A stretch of 64,000 bases of DNA from Metallosphaera hakonensis JCM 8857 = DSM 7519 (GTDB lineage Archaea; Thermoproteota; Thermoprotei_A; Sulfolobales; Sulfolobaceae), in the NCBI RefSeq assembly GCF_003201675.2, contig NZ_CP029287.2:2220001-2284000 (forward strand). The letters run 5' to 3'. Shown here in pieces: positions 8,962 to 17,331 of the stretch; position 1 is the stretch's first letter; each line of letters starts with the position of its first letter. Made by a program: the position numbers and the translations under genes. The notes under the pieces were generated by a model, which searched no databases, was not told the origin of the DNA, and saw only the letters and a program-made list of their open reading frames with translations.

Positions 8962-10107
8962 ATGGGCTTATCAGTGCTATTTAACGTAAGCCATAGCAAG
9001 AGCTTCACCGAGGAAATTAGGGCCTTGTTAAGGATCACTCTCGTTCCAGAGTCCAAGTTCGATGCTAAGAACTTCCACTACATTATTCTTATTGACAGAA
9101 GTTACTCTATGAAAGGAGAAAAATTGGATATGGCAAAGGAGGGAGCGAGACTTTTAATTGAAAATCTACCAAAGGATAGTTACTTCTCTCTTTTGACCTT
9201 CAATGAGAAGATTGACATTATAAAGGAACACGTTCATCCGTCTCCCGTAAATTTAGATCAAGTGAAGGTTGGGAGCGGGACAGCAATGTATAAGGCACTT
9301 CAAGAGGCCTTCTCGTTGGCATCTAAGTATAATCAACCTACTTTTGCGATTTTGCTCACGGATGGCGAACCTTCCGACATGGGTTGTATGCCTGGTCTGT
9401 CTAGAAAGTTTAACCTGGCTAAATGTCTACCAGTATATCAAGGTCTCACTGTTCCGGAAAACGTTCAGATAATATCCTTTGGCTTGGGCGAGGAGTATAG
9501 CGAAGCCATATTGACGGAGGTATCAGAGAAGGGAAGGGGATTTTTCTATCACGTCACTGATCCCTCAGAGATACCGGACAAGATGCCTAAACTCGCCAAG
9601 TCCCAGATAGCTGCTAGCAATGTGGTAGTTGACCTGATCTCTGAGTCCCCGGTCAAGTTACTTAACTATAGTGAGTTACCAGTTAGGATTAACGCTGTAG
9701 AAGGGGTAGTGAAGATATACGGTGAAACTGTTATCCCTAGGGGATACGAAGGGAAGTTTATAACGCTCAAGTTGAATTACGATGACGAGAACGGAAGACA
9801 AAACAAAGTAATTGAGTTTTCCTTAAAGAGAGCCCAGTCTCAACAGGACTTTGTTTCTGGGTTAAATAGGGACTTACTAATGGAATATGAATACCTGAGA
9901 ACCCTTCAGGACTACTCAAGAGACGTTGAGGCAAACAATCTGGTAGAAGCTACCAAGAAGTTGGACAGACTAAAGGAGATTGCCGAACAGACTAGGAGAC
10001 AGGATCTTCAGGAGACTGCGCTTGAGTTAACCAGAAAGATGAGCTCAGGGGAAGGCTCGAAAGAGATAGCGAGCGAAGTGACCAGGAAAATGAGAAGCCA
10101 AGAATGA
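8962..10107 (+). CDS. von Willebrand factor A domain protein
   Basis: This 381-residue protein is probably cytoplasmic. The vWA domain occupies about residues 35-215 and has a complete MIDAS metal site: DRSYS (45-49), Thr107 in GSGTAM and Asp134 in LTDGEPSD. A beta-rich segment follows, then a charged helical tail from about residue 300. No signal peptide is seen. The next genes encode an SRPBCC protein and an XdhC-like protein, a set reminiscent of the accessory genes of molybdenum hydroxylases (CoxE, CoxG, CoxF/XdhC). A role in enzyme assembly is inferred from that context only, since CoxE proteins usually carry vWA near the C-terminus. Confidence 0.8.
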   Translation: MGLSVLFNVSHSKSFTEEIRALLRITLVPESKFDAKNFHYIILIDRSYSMKGEKLDMAKEGARLLIENLPKDSYFSLLTFNEKIDIIKEHVHPSPVNLDQVKVGSGTAMYKALQEAFSLASKYNQPTFAILLTDGEPSDMGCMPGLSRKFNLAKCLPVYQGLTVPENVQIISFGLGEEYSEAILTEVSEKGRGFFYHVTDPSEIPDKMPKLAKSQIAASNVVVDLISESPVKLLNYSELPVRINAVEGVVKIYGETVIPRGYEGKFITLKLNYDDENGRQNKVIEFSLKRAQSQQDFVSGLNRDLLMEYEYLRTLQDYSRDVEANNLVEATKKLDRLKEIAEQTRRQDLQETALELTRKMSSGEGSKEIASEVTRKMRSQE

Positions 10108-10119
10108 GAGCTACTTGGT

Positions 10120-10542
10120 GTGAAACTCATGATCAGTTTTTCAGTGAGTAAGACCTTCTCCCCGGAATTAAGGGAAGAAATCTGGGAGATTGTTAAGGAT
10201 ATAAATTCTATGCCGAAATATTGGAAGGGAATTCGGGAGCTAAATGTGAACCAGGTCTCCCATAACGTCTTTGAGGGCAGTGTCAGATTTGCGTTCCCGT
10301 CAACGTCTAGAGTGAGAATTCAGGTCCTCGATTACGCTGTCTTGGTCTCTTTCCTCAATGGTATACTGAGCGGAGAGAATAGGATAGAGGTCGGACAAGG
10401 CGAGCTTAGATCTACTTGGAATGTGGAAATGCCTTTCTATATGAGACCATTCGAGGGAAGAAATAAGGAGCACTTCATGGAAGGTGCAGAGCATGCCCTA
10501 GAGAGAATCATTGCTGAAGCCATTGGGAAACTCTCAAACTAG
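10120..10542 (+). CDS. SRPBCC/CoxG-like protein
   Basis: The protein has about 140 residues from GTG, or 137 from the ATG three codons on. It shows the alternating strand pattern of the START-like SRPBCC fold: an N-terminal strand (MISFSVSKTF), a helix ending near MPKYWKGI, repeated beta strands, and a long C-terminal helix (HALERIIAEAIGKL). CoxG-type members help mature or anchor molybdenum CO-dehydrogenase-like enzymes, but the fold also binds many hydrophobic ligands. It lies 12 bases after the vWA gene and is probably co-transcribed. The ligand cannot be read from the sequence. Confidence 0.55.
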   Translation: MKLMISFSVSKTFSPELREEIWEIVKDINSMPKYWKGIRELNVNQVSHNVFEGSVRFAFPSTSRVRIQVLDYAVLVSFLNGILSGENRIEVGQGELRSTWNVEMPFYMRPFEGRNKEHFMEGAEHALERIIAEAIGKLSN

Positions 10543-10617
10543 AATAATTAGAAACGGTTTGAGACATATTAGGCGCATGTTTAAATTTTTGAGATAAGCA
10601 GTTGATATGTGGTATCA

Positions 10618-11193
10618 ATGGATGTTCTAATATTCTCATCAAGTCGAGAGGCAGAGATGGAGGAGCCCGTTTTCTGTGACAGAGATACCGTTAAGGTTGA
10701 CGAGAGCAGATGTAAGGGTAAATCCTTGGGGGTAGCCCCGGCGGTCTCTAGGATGCTGAAGATGTTAGGCTATAAGGTTACTATAGTCGATCCGTTCGCC
10801 GAGGATGGTGATTATGAGGCTGACGAGGTAATAAGAGGGAGCACTTTCCAGATATCAGATGATGTGGTCAAGGACAAGTATGTATTGGTAGCTACAAAAC
10901 ATGTTTACGATACGTGGGCCCTTATGAAGGCAATTCTGGGAGGAGCAAAAGAAGTGTCAGCTGTGATGAGTGTTAAGAGAGCTAAGGTAATTTTAAAGAG
11001 GCTTTTACAGGCCGGCATTCCAAAGGAGAAACTTCTCACTTTGAGGATTCCTGCAGGGCTCGATCTAAATGGGGAACAGGAAAATGAGATAGCCCTAAGT
11101 ATTGTGGCGGAGATAGTGGCGGTATCTAGGGGAGGAACTGGAGTTCCTTTAAGAGACAAGAAAGGTTTAGCGAAAGTAGTGGAAGAGCTTTGA
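10618..11193 (+). CDS. XdhC/CoxF-like molybdenum hydroxylase accessory protein
   Basis: The protein has 191 residues from the ATG at 10618; a GTG three codons earlier is possible. A Rossmann-like core includes SGFQ-like strands and KYVLVATKHVYDTWALMKAIL. The C-terminal block GLDLNGEQENEIALSIVAEIVAV matches the XdhC_C signature. XdhC proteins bind the molybdenum cofactor and help its sulfuration before insertion into hydroxylases of the xanthine/CO dehydrogenase family. No such enzyme lies in the window, so the client is encoded elsewhere. The gene ends by overlapping the start of trmO. Confidence 0.65.
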   Translation: MDVLIFSSSREAEMEEPVFCDRDTVKVDESRCKGKSLGVAPAVSRMLKMLGYKVTIVDPFAEDGDYEADEVIRGSTFQISDDVVKDKYVLVATKHVYDTWALMKAILGGAKEVSAVMSVKRAKVILKRLLQAGIPKEKLLTLRIPAGLDLNGEQENEIALSIVAEIVAVSRGGTGVPLRDKKGLAKVVEEL

Positions 11194-11588
11194 TTAGTTA
11201 CGAGCCCATCGGCTATGTGGAGATTTCTGGAGAACCGTCTAGAGAGAAAGAGTCGACTGTGGTTATCTTCGAGAGGTTCAAGGAGGGATTAGTAGGTTTA
11301 GATCAATTCTCCAATGCAATCGTCCTATATCATTTACATTTGTCTAGCTTTTCTGGTCTTGTCAAGGAAAGAAACGGAGTAAGAGTTGGAATTTTCGCTA
11401 CCAGAAGTCCCAATAGGCCTAACCCCATCGGTTTGTCCGTGGTGGAGGTTCTGGAGATAAGGGGAACCAAGATCAAGGTTAAAGGACTCAATGCGTTTAA
11501 TGGTACACCCGTACTGGACGTGAAACCTTATGATAAATGGGACTGTGTGCCGAATCCCAGAGTACCCAAATGGCATCAAGTTCAGTAA
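11190..11588 (+). CDS. trmO: tRNA (N6-threonylcarbamoyl-A37) methyltransferase TrmO-like
   Basis: The 132 residues cover the TsaA/TrmO beta-barrel: YEPIGYVE at the N-terminus, then GLVGLDQFSNAIVLYHLH, the SAM-binding signature RSPNRPNPIGLSVVEVL, and LDVKPYDKWD near the end. TrmO methylates t6A37 in tRNA using S-adenosylmethionine. Only the core domain is present, as in other archaeal members. The TTG start overlaps the stop of the xdhC-like gene (TTGA), so the two are translationally coupled. It converges on the minus-strand tldD-like gene with a 7-base overlap. Confidence 0.8.
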   Translation: MISYEPIGYVEISGEPSREKESTVVIFERFKEGLVGLDQFSNAIVLYHLHLSSFSGLVKERNGVRVGIFATRSPNRPNPIGLSVVEVLEIRGTKIKVKGLNAFNGTPVLDVKPYDKWDCVPNPRVPKWHQVQ

Positions 11589-12598
11589 AGGAGTCTACCA
11601 CTTACCCTAATAAAGGGAGCCACTGCGCCATGGTCCTCGTCAAGATATACAAGTCTGGTATCACCAGTGATTGCATCCAAGGTACTAAGATCTGAGAAGG
11701 GTATGGCTATCTCCCTTATCATTAGTTCTCCATTACCCAGATGAACGACCTTTCCTGGTTTGATCCTGATGCTTTTCCGCACGACCTCAGAACCTCTTGC
11801 TCCTAGAATAAGGAAACCGTTCCTCGTTTCATCCATTAGCTCATGTATTTTCCAATCACCTGGTTTAAGAACCGCATTAAAGAAATCTGGTTTGGGATAG
11901 ATTCCTCTCCCGTTACCCTCACTACCCAAATAGAGCGTTCCAAGGTAATCAAGGACCTGCCCGTTCCCCACTAGCTCCTTTCTTTTAGTCTTAACTCCTT
12001 CGTCGTCGAACGTGTAAAATACATGCGAGTAGGGTATCAGAGGATCGTCGTATAACGTTATATCTGGCAGTCCTCTCTCCTCTTTACTCAGGAGGCGGGA
12101 GTCTCCCTTAAGCATTTCCATGAGGGCTCTCAATAGGAATCCAGTTGCTTCTGGGTCTAAGATTAATGTTCCTCTATCCATGAATAAGGTAGTGGGCCTG
12201 AACTCGCTACTCTCCTTTAGGAACTCCAATACGCTAGGTATGTCTGTTGGGTCTCCCGTAAAAGCGAAAGTCCTTCCCTTCAATGTAACGAAGTTAACGA
12301 TCTTCTCCTCAACGCAAGTATGATCAGCCCACGATATCTCTCTCCTTACCTTACGTACTTCTACTCGTTCACCTTCTTTTAGGCTCTCAAGGACATGAGA
12401 CGCCTTCTCCCACTTGTTTAAAGACGGATGGGTGAACGACTCACATAGGGAAACCGGCTTTCTGTCTTCTCCCTGGGAGCTCCAGCCAGTCTTACTGAGA
12501 TATCTATCCGAACTTATGACTCTCTTTGAACTGTAAATTATCCAATCATGTGCAGATTTCTCCTTAATCAGAGATTCAGTCTCAAGCGTAAACTTCAT
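11582..12598 (-). CDS. TldD/PmbA family protein without an obvious zinc motif
   Basis: This 338-residue protein resembles TldD/PmbA (TldE) in its second half, notably TFDDEGVKTKRKELVGNGQVLDYL, which corresponds to the FDDEG..R..L..NG segment. TldD/E heterodimers cleave peptides, but only TldD has the HExxxH zinc motif. Here the equivalent stretch reads LDPEATGFLLRALMEM, with no histidines, so the protein is probably the non-catalytic type or has changed function. It is shorter than the usual 440-450 residues. No partner gene is adjacent. Confidence 0.65.
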   Translation of the reverse strand: MKFTLETESLIKEKSAHDWIIYSSKRVISSDRYLSKTGWSSQGEDRKPVSLCESFTHPSLNKWEKASHVLESLKEGERVEVRKVRREISWADHTCVEEKIVNFVTLKGRTFAFTGDPTDIPSVLEFLKESSEFRPTTLFMDRGTLILDPEATGFLLRALMEMLKGDSRLLSKEERGLPDITLYDDPLIPYSHVFYTFDDEGVKTKRKELVGNGQVLDYLGTLYLGSEGNGRGIYPKPDFFNAVLKPGDWKIHELMDETRNGFLILGARGSEVVRKSIRIKPGKVVHLGNGELMIREIAIPFSDLSTLDAITGDTRLVYLDEDHGAVAPFIRVSGRLLY

Positions 12599-12717
12599 AA
12601 GTATACTATGTTAGCACAACTTGAAAAGAATTCGTATAACTTATGAAGGTGAAAACTTTGGGATTTTCCTCTTACACTTTTCACATCAAACATTTTGGTT
12701 TAGTTAATGTCCTAAAA

Positions 12718-12725
12718 GTTTAAAC
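12718..12725 (+). promoter_or_regulatory. TATA box of the sugar kinase gene
   Basis: GTTTAAAC is centred 27-28 bases before the ATG at 12749, with A-rich sequence upstream. This is the layout of a leaderless Sulfolobales promoter. Confidence 0.5.
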
Positions 12726-12748
12726 CCTATGATAGCCTACAATCTTTC

Positions 12749-13642
12749 ATGATTGTAGTAGGAGTAGATGGTGGTGGTACTAAGACAAGGGCCACCGCAG
12801 TTGAATGTGTCAACGGAAAGGGAAAAGTTCTAGGAACCTACGAAACTGAGGGATCAAATTTTCACAATGTAGGCATAAGGAGGGCCTCACAAAGGATTCG
12901 TGAGGCAGTTACCAGGAGTGCCAATGATCAATTCCCAGATCTAGTTGTCTTGGGTCTGGCGGGATTAGATTCCAAGTATGACTATCAAGTGTTGTGGGAA
13001 AATCTAAATGATGTGGGAAAAGAGGTCATCATGGACAACGATTCGTTCTTCCTTCTATATAGCGAAACGGGAGGGGGAAAAGGAGTTATTACAATATCCG
13101 GGACAGGGAGCATTGTCCTTGGGATGGACGGAGAGCGTAAGGTAAGAGCAGAGGGGGCGGGCTGGTTTCTCTCTGACACGGGTTCCGCATACTGGGTTGG
13201 AAGAGAGGCCTTGAGATATCTGTCGAAAACTTTGCAGGGTATGGAAAAAGAAACTCCTCTAGTTAAAATGATCATGAAAACCCTAAAACTCAAGGACATA
13301 GACGACTTGATATACTGGGTTTATCATAGGGGTCATAGAATTGAGAGGGTTGCTTCAATAGCAAAGATAGTCGATAGGGCCTCAAGGAAAGGGGACGATA
13401 TGGCCAAGACGATCTTGCTGAGAGGGTCTAAGGAGTTGGGCGAGATATCGGCTCATGTGGCTAGGCAGATAAACGTGAGACAAGTTTACGTTGTTGGAGG
13501 AATGTTCAATTCAAGGGTTTATATGAAGGGATTTAGAGAAACCTTGACTCGGTGGAAAATGGAGCCGATCAAGACTAACAAAGATCCATCTATCGGATCC
13601 CTCATGTTCGGTCTAAATAAGGTGGAGTGCAAGCTAGATTAG
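12749..13642 (+). CDS. ATP-dependent hexokinase / N-acetylglucosamine kinase (BadF/BadG family)
   Basis: The 297-residue kinase begins with the actin-fold phosphate loop GVDGGGTKTRA. The second phosphate motif is TISGTGSIVLG, followed by GAGWFLSDTGSAYWVGREAL and the adenosine motif VYVVGGMF near the C-terminus. This is the order of the BadF/BadG/BcrA/BcrD ATPase family. Length and motifs fit the broad-specificity hexokinase known from Sulfolobus tokodaii, which phosphorylates glucose, mannose and amino sugars. It is probably a single-gene leaderless transcript. Confidence 0.78.
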   Translation: MIVVGVDGGGTKTRATAVECVNGKGKVLGTYETEGSNFHNVGIRRASQRIREAVTRSANDQFPDLVVLGLAGLDSKYDYQVLWENLNDVGKEVIMDNDSFFLLYSETGGGKGVITISGTGSIVLGMDGERKVRAEGAGWFLSDTGSAYWVGREALRYLSKTLQGMEKETPLVKMIMKTLKLKDIDDLIYWVYHRGHRIERVASIAKIVDRASRKGDDMAKTILLRGSKELGEISAHVARQINVRQVYVVGGMFNSRVYMKGFRETLTRWKMEPIKTNKDPSIGSLMFGLNKVECKLD

Positions 13643-14137
13643 CTTCCCCCCTTGGTAGGCCCCTTGATAGACCTTTTCGGTGGGAGACTCGAGTCTAGAG
13701 AAGAGTAAGTGTATTACACCCATTCCTTTCTTCAGTTTTCCACCTCTAAGCGTACTTAAGGCAATAATTATTTTGCCTTTGTAACCCGCGTCGATGACTG
13801 TGGGAGGTGCAATGAAGCCGTTTCTTGCTAGCGTGCTCCTTAAGGTCATTATTCCTATCGTGTCTGAAGGCATACTCACTTCCTCACAGCTCTCGAATAA
13901 GTAAGTGTTATTGGGTTCAAGGATGGCGTAATTGTCAAATTTCAATTCCTCTAGACTTGACTTAATCTCGGGGAGTTCTGCCTGTCCAATCACTCTCCAG
14001 TACTTATCTCCACATATTCTTAGGTCATATCCGTTCTCCTTGACGTTCTCTTTTTCATAATTTAAGATCATTGTTCCAAGAGACTTTAATAACGATTGAT
14101 GATTGTAGAACATAAATTTCTCATTGGCGTGGAACAC
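13634..14137 (-). CDS. dCTP deaminase / dUTPase family protein
   Basis: The 167 residues show the trimeric dUTPase/Dcd fold. Motifs visible are the N-terminal DLRICGD region, RSTLARNGFIAPPTVIDAGYKGKI (the R-S...G and D-x-G-Y-x-G motifs), and the C-terminal YQGAYQGGKL, which closes over the nucleotide. Such enzymes remove dUTP or deaminate dCTP to protect DNA from uracil. The sequence does not decide between the two activities. A start at an internal ATG (14113) is also possible. The 3' end overlaps the convergent sugar kinase by 9 bases. Confidence 0.7.
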   Translation of the reverse strand: MFHANEKFMFYNHQSLLKSLGTMILNYEKENVKENGYDLRICGDKYWRVIGQAELPEIKSSLEELKFDNYAILEPNNTYLFESCEEVSMPSDTIGIMTLRSTLARNGFIAPPTVIDAGYKGKIIIALSTLRGGKLKKGMGVIHLLFSRLESPTEKVYQGAYQGGKLI

Positions 14138-14163
14138 TTTTAAGAGAGATTACCTAATCAACG

Positions 14164-14706
14164 TCAATCTGCTTTATTCCTAATTCTCCTTATCCTGCTC
14201 TTGAGGGACTCTACATCAAATCTCAGGTTATCCAAGAGTTTGCCCAAATCCCCTAGGTCCTCTAGAAACGGGACCGATTGAAGGAAAAGACTCTCCTCAG
14301 CTTCCAGTAGGTCCAGCGCAGATGACTTAAGGTCTACATCCAGGTCAACATCTTGGTTGTTGACAAGGGCCAAAACATAGGCTACACTTACTGTCTTGAA
14401 TACTTCCTCAAGTCTATCTATTTCGCTCAATTTCTCTAATATCTCGGATATCTCTCTAGCCGTATCATACTTTCCTTGGGCTATAAGGAGTTGAAGTCTC
14501 TGAGTAAGCATAGTCGAAATCACCCTCTTCATTTCCTCAGAGGATTTTATGACCCCCTCCGCCTCAGGTATTTTCAGGAATATAACAGTTCCAAAAACAT
14601 CATCGCAAGTGTTGAGGGGTATGTCCTCTAAGTATTCTCTGAAATTTAAGTAGTGTTCTGCACGTCTCTTGTACATCGATAAATCTTTGAATGCCGTTAT
14701 GCTCAT
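14164..14706 (-). CDS. Hypothetical helical protein
   Basis: I do not recognise a family. About 180 mainly helical residues are seen from the ATG at 14706, with heptad-like leucines in the last third (LGDLGKLLDNLRFDVESLKSRIRRI), which suggests a coiled coil or helix bundle. Acidic residues cluster around DVDLDVDL. No signal peptide or clear membrane span is seen if this start is used. The longer frame from 14757 would add a hydrophobic N-terminus (FNIFITLNKDIMIIM) that I consider untranslated. It lies between the dUTPase-family gene and an M28 peptidase gene on the same strand. Confidence 0.5.
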   Translation of the reverse strand: MSITAFKDLSMYKRRAEHYLNFREYLEDIPLNTCDDVFGTVIFLKIPEAEGVIKSSEEMKRVISTMLTQRLQLLIAQGKYDTAREISEILEKLSEIDRLEEVFKTVSVAYVLALVNNQDVDLDVDLKSSALDLLEAEESLFLQSVPFLEDLGDLGKLLDNLRFDVESLKSRIRRIRNKAD

Positions 14707-14803
14707 TATTATCATTATATCTTTGTTCAAGGTTATAAAGATATTGAAAGACGTCACAAACCCTTTTCGTTTGTTTTTAGTTCAACGACCAGTTAAGGTA
14801 ACA

Positions 14804-15886
14804 TTATTTTCTGAACTTGGATGTGAGGTTTTCCAGATCGGGTATTATTGAGCCTTCTCTTTTGTCTCCTGAATATCCGCTCTCCCTCGCCACCCTCATG
14901 AATTCCTTGTAGAGCCTCTCCTCTGTGGTAGAATCTAGTTCAAGGATTGCCTTCACTAGGCTCTCCTTTAGGTTCTCCTTGTATGTAACATCCTCTTGAA
15001 GAGGTAGATCTACATTGGAATGATAGACCCCTATCATATCGTCGTTATATAGAACTAAACCTGGGATACCTCTCTGAACGAAAGGAAAATGATCAGAGAA
15101 GGGGGTTGGCATTTCAATTCTCTTTATCCTGAAATGCCTAGACAGGAACCATAAATCTGGAGTTGAGGAGAAGACTACCCTTGATGGGTATAAGGCATCC
15201 AACGATATGATCGCAAAGACGTCCTTCATGGGGTATTGTGAGGAACCCATACAACACCTCGGTCCTTCCTCCGAAGAGAAAAAGGCTATCTTAAGACCGT
15301 GTTTCAGCTTGATCTTTTCAAGGACTGCTTTCATCTCTGCAAGGATTTCAACAGAGAGAAGATTATCGTGATATCCAGTTAGCCAATGATCCACATGCGC
15401 GCCTAAAACAATGTATGAGTCTCCGTTCCTAACCTTAACTTCTACGTTCCTGGATTCGGTATCTGTCAATCTGGCGGAAGAACAAACTTCTGCATATCCT
15501 TCGACCTTCCGATCTAGGAAAAATGAAGGGGGAGATCCAGGTGGAAGAGTGATTCTTCTGAGCTTATTTTCTTCATAGAATAGGGCAACTTCATGGTTAG
15601 AGATAGGAAGGTTCTTCACCGCGAAGGGATGAGGTGGCATTTGATAGAGCCCAATTTCCCTTCCTATCTTACCACGGGCACAGCCCGAGGTATAGGGCAT
15701 AGCTACAGACTTAACTAACTTGTTATTAATTCTTACTTCTTCATGTTCAATATTCCAGTATTTAGTTGTAACTGGGATACTAACGTGATCTGGAAAGATC
15801 TCCTCTAATCTACTTAGGATCGAGGACTCCACGGGCCCACCATGTATCGCCTCACCTAGGTTTAAGAATTCCCTTGCAAGAGCCAC
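14804..15886 (-). CDS. M28 family aminopeptidase-like zinc metallopeptidase
   Basis: The 360 residues include a zinc peptidase core: His164/Asp166 in AHVDHW, Asp174 in GYHDNLLS, the catalytic Glu pair 206-207 in SSEEGPR, an Asp in SLDALYPS and a late His in VYHSNVD. This is the M28 order of metal ligands. An N-terminal domain of about 150 residues precedes the core. No signal peptide is seen, so a cytoplasmic role in peptide breakdown is likely. A typical M28 has an acidic ligand pair bridging two zinc ions, and all needed positions seem to be kept. Confidence 0.72.
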   Translation of the reverse strand: MALAREFLNLGEAIHGGPVESSILSRLEEIFPDHVSIPVTTKYWNIEHEEVRINNKLVKSVAMPYTSGCARGKIGREIGLYQMPPHPFAVKNLPISNHEVALFYEENKLRRITLPPGSPPSFFLDRKVEGYAEVCSSARLTDTESRNVEVKVRNGDSYIVLGAHVDHWLTGYHDNLLSVEILAEMKAVLEKIKLKHGLKIAFFSSEEGPRCCMGSSQYPMKDVFAIISLDALYPSRVVFSSTPDLWFLSRHFRIKRIEMPTPFSDHFPFVQRGIPGLVLYNDDMIGVYHSNVDLPLQEDVTYKENLKESLVKAILELDSTTEERLYKEFMRVARESGYSGDKREGSIIPDLENLTSKFRK

Positions 15887-16067
15887 GAATTAACTTATCA
15901 ACAAGGTCCAATATTAAACATAGTTTCAATCTTTAACTCCATGTGAGTTTAGGTGGTGAAGTCTTCGTCATATGATGAACTGATAATCCTAAAAATTTCG
16001 ATTAAATTGAAATTTTTTACAAGAAAATGTATATAGGAAATTGGGATCGTCTCCAACCGTAGAGGTC

Positions 16068-16131
16068 TTGTGAATATCGGGAAAACCCCACGACGACACG
16101 GTCACCCCGTCCTCGAAGCGATAATTCACAA
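16068..16131. repeat. Inverted repeat with GC-rich core between genes
   Basis: The arms are TTGTGAATATCG (16068-16079) and CGATAATTCACAA (16119-16131), which pair with one bulge. They enclose a GC-rich stretch that can form an inner stem, CGACGACACGG with CCCCGTCCTCG. The surrounding intergenic DNA is AT-rich, so this block stands out. It could be a structured RNA, a terminator-like element or a small mobile-element relic. I see no second copy in the window. Confidence 0.4.
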
Positions 16132-16146
16132 TGGATTTTAGATATC

Positions 16147-16707
16147 CTAATTCGTCTCTTTTTCTAAGATAGTTACGAATCTTCTAACCGTCCAATATGT
16201 GACTGGTTTCTTGTTCCTTCTTAAGTCTCGAGTGGTAGCAAACAGTTCACAAACTTCTCCCCCTATTCTACTTCTACAGCATTCCATAACTTCCGAGTCT
16301 GATAGTGGAATTACACCGTCTTTACAGCATTGTGACATAATGTAAGACCTTATACCTCTGTACAAATTGTTTGTAGACGATATTTCATCTTGCCTGGCTA
16401 AACCACCCAGACTAAGTTTGGCCTGACTTCTTGAGTACTGAAGTAATTTTTGACATGTAGTATGCGTCGTCTTAAAGTGTATATCAGGAATCTTTCCACA
16501 TATGATCCTCGAATCGTAAAGCAGGTGATAGCATAAAGGTTCCCCGCTTTCACATATTATTTTCAACTGAGTTTCATTTAGAATCACTGGTGAAAAACCA
16601 AGTGACGCGAGTTCCAGCAGAACTTCCTTCCTATCACTCAGAGCAAATACGTTTATGTCCGAGATTCCCTCTACGTAATCCTCTCTAGTATAGGAACCGA
16701 AGAACAA
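16147..16707 (-). CDS. Nucleotidyltransferase-fold protein
   Basis: Translation from the only usual start codon, a TTG at 16707, gives 186 residues beginning FFGSYTREDYVEGISDIN, a minimal nucleotidyltransferase signature (GS, then DxD, here DIN). The open frame extends 17 codons further upstream (AHLEQGLRELCGKVSALL), up to the TGA of the preceding gene, and this extra segment looks like the helix that normally precedes the GS motif. No ATG, GTG or TTG lies in it, so the true start is uncertain. The C-terminal half is helical and cysteine-rich. The second acidic residue is replaced by Asn, which may weaken catalysis. Confidence 0.6.
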   Translation of the reverse strand: MFFGSYTREDYVEGISDINVFALSDRKEVLLELASLGFSPVILNETQLKIICESGEPLCYHLLYDSRIICGKIPDIHFKTTHTTCQKLLQYSRSQAKLSLGGLARQDEISSTNNLYRGIRSYIMSQCCKDGVIPLSDSEVMECCRSRIGGEVCELFATTRDLRRNKKPVTYWTVRRFVTILEKETN

Positions 16708-16758
16708 GAGGGCACTAACCTTGCCACATAATTCACGGAGACCTTGTTCCAGATGAGC

Positions 16759-17076
16759 TCACTTGAAGTAAACTAACATGTTATCCTTATCTAATTTGTG
16801 GCTAAAGAGTACCGTGACACTGGAACCACTGAAGGCGGATTTTGCGGCGGAGGCAAAGGTGTTCTCTGAACCCAAGTGATCCCTAGACAGTACTATAACA
16901 ATCTTTGAGGTATTCTTGGGGAGGATTAGACCTAACATCTTGCCTAGATTTGAAACAGCCTTCAGAGGGACTTTCTTTGGTGTCGAATTTACGCCAAGTG
17001 ATGATATGATAAACTCCAGCAACTCTGGTTCAAGATCTTCACTCCCCCCTCTAATCACAATATCAGCCATCAACAT
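16759..17076 (-). CDS. Hypothetical protein, 105 residues
   Basis: I do not recognise the family. The sequence suggests a compact alpha/beta protein with repeated hydrophobic strands (KIVIVLSRD, VTVLFSHKL, MLVYF) and no membrane span. It lies directly upstream of, and in the same frame as, the nucleotidyltransferase gene, with only its TGA between the two. The pair is probably one transcript, and the function may be linked. A start at the ATG two codons downstream (17070) is possible. Confidence 0.5.
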   Translation of the reverse strand: MLMADIVIRGGSEDLEPELLEFIISSLGVNSTPKKVPLKAVSNLGKMLGLILPKNTSKIVIVLSRDHLGSENTFASAAKSAFSGSSVTVLFSHKLDKDNMLVYFK

Positions 17077-17331
17077 TTATCACCGCTGAATTTGCAAGGG
17101 ATATGGGTTATAGCCTCCTTTAATCAGACTATTTGTATCTGAATAAAATTTAAAGATTGCGCTAAGAAGTAGTGGTACTTTGATGCTATAATTAGTATGG
17201 GTATTAATTTAGTGTAAACTAAACAATTCAAAGAGAATAAAAGAGGGAGAAAAATGTGATAAGAAAACTTATCTACTTTCAATGGCCGGAGTTTCCTCCA
17301 AGGTATATTGGTTCAGGTCAAAGGGTAATGC

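Noticed and set aside
15975-16000. C box-like ATGATGA followed by CTGA
   Set aside because: The two boxes are almost adjacent, with no room for a guide sequence.
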